In this document: in pieces, positions 60,322 through 64,000 of the stretch | Numbering within the stretch: the stretch's first letter is position 1 | Layout of the letters: each line of letters starts with the position of its first letter | Source: Beijerinckiaceae bacterium | Lineage (GTDB): Bacteria; Pseudomonadota; Alphaproteobacteria; Rhizobiales; Beijerinckiaceae | Assembly (NCBI GenBank): GCA_947454485.1 | Contig: CANGJJ010000005.1 | Span: 186,001 to 250,000, forward strand | Length of the DNA stretch: 64,000 nt | Direction: 5' to 3' | Position numbers and translations under genes: made by a program | The notes under the pieces: model-generated | Told to the model about the DNA's origin: nothing | Database searches by the model: none | Seen by the model: the letters and a program-made list of their open reading frames with translations, nothing else

Positions 60322-60426
60322 CCAGTCGCCGCCATTGGTGGCGATCCATGTGCCCCTGAAGGCCCCCGGCAACGTCGCCGCAAAGCATGCTCTGAAAGAG
60401 CCTGACTTTGTGCGGCGTTTTTTTGT
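60322..60426 (+). promoter_or_regulatory. NasT-responsive (ANTAR) antitermination leader of nrtA
   Basis: After the promoter comes hairpin CGCC-ATTGGT-GGCG (60330-60343), a six-base loop with A at position 1 and G at position 4 as ANTAR proteins require. A terminator follows: CGCCGCAAAG (60376-60385) pairs with CTTTGTGCGGCG (60406-60417, one bulge) around an inner hairpin GCTCT-GAA-AGAGC, then a T-run. The second ANTAR hairpin is not obvious. Confidence 0.8.
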
Positions 60427-60456
60427 GCCTTCAGACCAGACAGTCAGGAGCTCGCG

Positions 60457-61764
60457 ATGTCGCAGAAGAATGATGCCGCCACCAGCACCAATATCCATGC
60501 AGGCCGTCGTGAGTTTCTGCGCAATTCAAGCGCAACAGCATTGATCAGCGCTATCAGCAGCAGCTTCCCCAGTGGCGTCTTTGCGCAAACATCAGGCCCA
60601 GAAGTCAGCAAGGCAGTGCTTGGCTATATCGCTTTGACGGATGCAGCAGCCCTCATCCTCGCCAAAGAAAAAGGCCTCTTTGATAAATTTGGCATGAAGG
60701 ATGTCGAAATTTCAAAACAGGCGTCATGGGCGGCCACGCGCGACAATCTCGTTTTAGGTGGCGAGAAAAACGGCATCGACGGCGCACATATCCTCACCCC
60801 GATGCCCTATCTCATTTCAACCGGCAAGGTGACACAAAATAACGTACCGACGCCGATGTATATTCTCGCACGCCTCAATCTCGACAGTCAGGCCATCTCG
60901 GTTGCGCAGGAATATAAAGACACAGGCGTCGGACTGAATGCCTCTGCACTGAAAACGGCGTTCGAGAAAAAGAAAGCGGCAGGCAAGGAAGTGAAGATCG
61001 CGATGACCTTCCCCGGCGGCACGCATGATTGCTGGATCCGCTACTGGCTCGCAGCTGCTGGCATTGATCCTGACAAGGATGTCTCAACCATTGTCGTGCC
61101 GCCGCCCCAAATGGTTGCCAATATGAAGGTTGGCAATATGGACGCCTTCTGTGTGGGCGAGCCGTGGAATGAGCAACTCGTCAATCAGGGCATCGGCTTT
61201 ACGGCCTGCACCACGGGCGAAATCTGGAAGAAGCATCCTGAAAAAGCACTCGGCATGCGCGCTGATTGGGTCGATAAAAACCCCAAGGCAACGCAAGCAA
61301 TTCTGGCCGCTGTTCTCGAAGCCCAACAATGGGCCGACAAGATCGAGAACAAGGAAGAGATGGCCAATATTCTTGGTCGTCGCCAATGGTTCAATGTGCC
61401 GCCTGCCGATGTGCTCGGCCGCCTCAAGGGCGACATCAACTACGGAAATGGACGCATAGCCACTGCAACTGGCCTTGAAATGAAATTCTTCAAGGACGAT
61501 GCCTCTTATCCTTTCAAGAGCCATGACGCATGGTTCCTCGCGGAGAATATCCGCTGGGGCAAGTTTGATCCAGCAACCGACATCAAAGCGCTTGTTGACA
61601 AGGTAAACCGCGAAGATCTCTGGCGCGCAGCTGCGAAATCAATTGGCGCAATCGCACCTGCGTCAAGCTCGCGCGGCAAAGAGACATTCTTCGACGGCAA
61701 GGTCTTCGATCCGGAAAATCCGAGCGCCTATCTCACAAGCCTCGCCATCAAACGCGTCGCCTGA
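60457..61764 (+). CDS. nrtA: Nitrate ABC transporter substrate-binding protein
   Basis: 435 residues. A Tat signal with RREFLRNSSA is followed by a hydrophobic stretch ending at VFAQ (about residue 44). VLGYIALTDAAALILAKEKG, ISKQASWAATRDNL, DGAHILTPMPYL, FPGGTHDCWIRYWLAA and DAFCVGEPWNEQLV are the NrtA/CmpA blocks. Binds nitrate (or nitrite) in the periplasm. Downstream of the sigma-54/NasT leader. Confidence 0.94.
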   Translation: MSQKNDAATSTNIHAGRREFLRNSSATALISAISSSFPSGVFAQTSGPEVSKAVLGYIALTDAAALILAKEKGLFDKFGMKDVEISKQASWAATRDNLVLGGEKNGIDGAHILTPMPYLISTGKVTQNNVPTPMYILARLNLDSQAISVAQEYKDTGVGLNASALKTAFEKKKAAGKEVKIAMTFPGGTHDCWIRYWLAAAGIDPDKDVSTIVVPPPQMVANMKVGNMDAFCVGEPWNEQLVNQGIGFTACTTGEIWKKHPEKALGMRADWVDKNPKATQAILAAVLEAQQWADKIENKEEMANILGRRQWFNVPPADVLGRLKGDINYGNGRIATATGLEMKFFKDDASYPFKSHDAWFLAENIRWGKFDPATDIKALVDKVNREDLWRAAAKSIGAIAPASSSRGKETFFDGKVFDPENPSAYLTSLAIKRVA

Positions 61765-61775
61765 AGGGAAATCCC

Positions 61776-62666
61776 ATGCCCCTCCCTGTCGCAAAAGCAG
61801 ATGTGAAGGCGGAAGCGGAAGTCCCAGCAAAGGTGCTCGCGCTGCCGCTGAAAAAGACGAGCCTGATGAAAAATTTTGCGCCCGGCATGCGCGATCTCGC
61901 ATCGCGCATCATTCCGCCCCTCGTCATGACAGGTGCTTTTCTACTGATCTGGCAGATGCTCTGCGCCAAGCAAGGCGCAACGCTTCCTGCACCCAGCGTC
62001 GTGTGGCGTGAAGCATCTGATCTCATCACACAGCCCTTCTTTATTCTTGGCCCACAAGACATTGGGCTTGGCTGGCGCGTGCTGACCTCGCTGCAACGCG
62101 TGATGTTTGGCTTTGGTCTAGCAGCGATCGTAGGCGTCTTTGTCGGCGCACTGATTGGTCAATCTGTGTGGGCGATGCGCGGGCTTGATCCGATCTTTCA
62201 GGTCATGCGCACTGTGCCACCACTCGCATGGCTGCCCATTTCACTAGCAGCTTTTCGGGATAGCAATCCATCGGCCATTTTCGTGATCTTCATCACGTCG
62301 ATTTGGCCGATCATCATCAACACGGCCGTCGGCATCCGCAATATTCCCCAAGACTATCGCAATGTCGCTGCAGTGCTGCGTCTCAATCATCTCGAATTCT
62401 TCGTCAAGATCATGATCCCTTCTGCTGCGCCCTATATTTTCACGGGTCTGCGCATCGGAATCGGTCTCGCATGGCTCGCGATTGTTGCGGCTGAAATGCT
62501 GACAGGTGGCGTGGGTATTGGCTTCTTCATCTGGGATGCATGGAACTCATCGCGCTTACCCGACATCGTCGTCGCTCTGATTTACATCGGAATCGTCGGC
62601 TTCATTCTCGACCGCATTGTTGGCGCCATCGGTGAGCTGGCAACGCGCGGCACCGCTGCTGCTTGA
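61776..62666 (+). CDS. nrtB: Nitrate ABC transporter permease
   Basis: 296 residues, 11 bases after nrtA. After a cytosolic N-terminus of about 60 residues come six or so helices, with VLTSLQRVMFGFGLAAIVGVFVG and the EAA-type loop RNVAAVLRLNHLEFFVKIMIPSAAP that contacts the ATPase. Typical NrtB size. Confidence 0.94.
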   Translation: MPLPVAKADVKAEAEVPAKVLALPLKKTSLMKNFAPGMRDLASRIIPPLVMTGAFLLIWQMLCAKQGATLPAPSVVWREASDLITQPFFILGPQDIGLGWRVLTSLQRVMFGFGLAAIVGVFVGALIGQSVWAMRGLDPIFQVMRTVPPLAWLPISLAAFRDSNPSAIFVIFITSIWPIIINTAVGIRNIPQDYRNVAAVLRLNHLEFFVKIMIPSAAPYIFTGLRIGIGLAWLAIVAAEMLTGGVGIGFFIWDAWNSSRLPDIVVALIYIGIVGFILDRIVGAIGELATRGTAAA

Positions 62667-62675
62667 GGATCTAAC

Positions 62676-63476
62676 ATGCTGCCAAGAGCCTATCTCAAAA
62701 TTGATCAAGTCTGTCGCTCCTTTCAGCGCGGCCCGACGACAAGCGAAGTTTTGAAAGACGTCTCAGTGACAATCGACAAGGGAGAATATGTCTCCATCAT
62801 TGGTCATTCGGGCTGCGGAAAATCAACCTTGCTCAATATGATTGCTGGCCTGCTTCCCGTTTCAAGCGGCGGCATTCTGCTTGAAGACAGGGAAGTGAAC
62901 TCGCCCGGTCCCGACCGCGCAGTTGTCTTCCAAAACCATTCACTCCTGCCTTGGCTCACTGTCTATGACAATGTGCGACTTGCCGTGAACAAGGTCTTTT
63001 CCAATACCAAGAAAAAGGCAGAACGGCATGAGTGGACCATGCACAATCTCGATCTTGTGCAGATGGCTCATGCCAAGGACAAGCGTCCTTCTGAAATATC
63101 TGGCGGTATGAAACAACGCGTTGGTATCGCTCGCGCGCTTGCGATGGAGCCAAAAGTTCTCCTGCTTGATGAGCCTTTTGGCGCGCTCGATGCTCTGACC
63201 CGCGCGCATCTGCAAGACAGCGTGATGCAAATCCATGCTGCACTGAAAAACACCGTCATCATGATCACGCATGACGTGGATGAAGCGGTTTTACTTTCAG
63301 ATCGCATCATCATGCTCACCAACGGTCCCGCAGCGCGCATCGGCGAAATCGCAAATGTCGATCTCGCCCGCCCGCGCCGTCGCCTCGAGCTCGCATCCAA
63401 CGCAAATTACATCGGCGCCCGCGAAGCGGTTCTGCGCTTCCTTTATGAGCGCCACCACTTTGTCGAAGCAGCCTGA
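62676..63476 (+). CDS. nrtD: Nitrate ABC transporter ATP-binding protein
   Basis: 266 residues. Walker A GHSGCGKSTLL, Q-loop VVFQNHSLLPWLTVYDN, signature SGGMKQRVGIARAL, Walker B VLLLDEPFGALD and switch MITHDVDEA are all intact. Single ATPase domain without the extra NrtA-like regulatory domain of cyanobacterial NrtC, so it corresponds to NrtD. Confidence 0.93.
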   Translation: MLPRAYLKIDQVCRSFQRGPTTSEVLKDVSVTIDKGEYVSIIGHSGCGKSTLLNMIAGLLPVSSGGILLEDREVNSPGPDRAVVFQNHSLLPWLTVYDNVRLAVNKVFSNTKKKAERHEWTMHNLDLVQMAHAKDKRPSEISGGMKQRVGIARALAMEPKVLLLDEPFGALDALTRAHLQDSVMQIHAALKNTVIMITHDVDEAVLLSDRIIMLTNGPAARIGEIANVDLARPRRRLELASNANYIGAREAVLRFLYERHHFVEAA

Positions 63477-63490
63477 GTAAGGACGCAACC

Positions 63491-64000
63491 ATGTCACAAA
63501 GACTAGTCGTCATCGGCAACGGAATGGCCGCAGGCCGTGTGCTTGACCATGTGTTTGAAGCAGATGACAGCCGCTATAAGATCACGATCTTCGGCGCCGA
63601 ACCCCGCGTCAATTATAACCGCATCATGTTGTCGCCGGTTCTCTCAGGTGAGAAAGAATTTGCAGACATCATCACACATGATGAAGACTGGTATGAGAGC
63701 CACAAGATTGATCTGCGCAAAGGTCGCAGTATCGTCGCCATCGACCGCGCTGCCAAAGCTGTCATTGACGATCAAGGTCATCGCACGCCTTACGATAAGT
63801 TGCTGGTGGCAACCGGCTCGATGCCCTTCATCATTCCTGTCCCTGGCAAAGATCTGAAAGGCGTTGTCACCTATCGCGATCTCGATGATGTCAAGGCCAT
63901 GCTGGCAGCAGCTGACAAAGGTGGCTCTGTCGTGGTGATTGGTGGCGGCTTGCTGGGTCTTGAAGCTGCAGCTGGGCTTGCAATGCGCGGCATGAAAGTG
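63491..64000 (+). CDS. nirB: Assimilatory nitrite reductase large subunit, N-terminal part
   Basis: The first 170 residues; the gene runs off the window. LVVIGNGMAAGRVLDHV is the FAD dinucleotide fold of NirB-type reductases, ITIFGAEPRVNYNRIMLSPVLSG is characteristic, and VVVIGGGLLGLEAAAGLAMR begins the NAD(P)H fold. Reduces nitrite to ammonium. Fifteen bases after nrtD, in the same operon. Confidence 0.92.
   Translation, partial: MSQRLVVIGNGMAAGRVLDHVFEADDSRYKITIFGAEPRVNYNRIMLSPVLSGEKEFADIITHDEDWYESHKIDLRKGRSIVAIDRAAKAVIDDQGHRTPYDKLLVATGSMPFIIPVPGKDLKGVVTYRDLDDVKAMLAAADKGGSVVVIGGGLLGLEAAAGLAMRGMKV

Noticed and set aside
1-64000. CRISPR array or complete tRNA/rRNA gene
   Set aside because: I saw no regularly spaced repeats and no full cloverleaf; the only tRNA-like sequence is the short tail of the dispersed repeat.

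Overview
The window reads as chromosomal DNA of an alphaproteobacterium, most likely one of the Hyphomicrobiales. The reasons are moderately high GC coding with many GTG and TTG starts, a nasT-nasS-nrtABD-nirB nitrate locus behind a sigma-54 promoter, coxSML-type molybdenum hydroxylase operons, and a very large number of Bug/TctC binding proteins. It looks like an aromatic and organic-acid catabolic region made of small operons, each with its own regulator. Taxon is inferred from gene content only.

Layout. 0-6 kb: the tail of an FAD monooxygenase, a cytosolic NMT1/THI5-like binding protein and a cysteine hydrolase; then AsnC facing a CaiB CoA-transferase, an HMG-CoA-lyase-family enzyme, DUF1330 and a Bug protein. 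6-7.9 kb: GST, a small secreted protein and a MarR regulator. 7.9-21.7 kb (minus strand): Bug, GMC oxidoreductase, Bug, UbiD decarboxylase, an alpha/beta hydrolase resembling C-C bond hydrolases of nicotine breakdown, a three-subunit molybdenum hydroxylase, a GntR/FCD regulator with two matching operators, Bug, a luciferase-like monooxygenase and a hydrolase. 21.8-26.6 kb: LysR, Bug, a split TPP-dependent decarboxylase and a second UbiD. 26.6-28.9 kb (minus): Bug, hydrolase and a small SCP2-like protein joined by 4-base overlaps. 28.9-36.9 kb: LysR, CMD-family protein, ACMSD-like amidohydrolase, a second molybdenum hydroxylase, Bug and a crotonase. 37.2-43.3 kb: IclR, Bug, hydantoinase A/B-type proteins and a small cysteine-containing protein.

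43.3-49.8 kb is visibly more A+T-rich and unlike its surroundings: an eight-heme TPR cytochrome, an arylsulfatase and an orphan HlyD-type protein. Copies of a dispersed repeat, which carries a terminator hairpin and a conserved tail, lie at its two edges and also at 37.0 and 58.2 kb. 50-58 kb: a second NMT1/THI5-like protein, a decayed stretch with a possible insertion-sequence end, an extradiol dioxygenase, a complete TRAP transporter, an NtaA-type monooxygenase and a Bug protein. 58.4-64 kb: nitrate sensing (NasT, NasS) and uptake (NrtABD) with a sigma-54 promoter and an ANTAR-type antitermination leader, running into nirB, which is cut by the window end.

How it fits together: the catabolic blocks combine substrate capture, ring or side-chain hydroxylation (molybdenum, FAD or FMN enzymes), decarboxylation (UbiD, TPP), C-C or ester cleavage, and CoA-thioester or retro-aldol steps. 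The substrates cannot be read from sequence. Nine Bug proteins occur with no tctA or tctB in view, and two UbiD and two molybdenum enzymes occur without ubiX or molybdenum-enzyme maturation genes, so partners must lie elsewhere.
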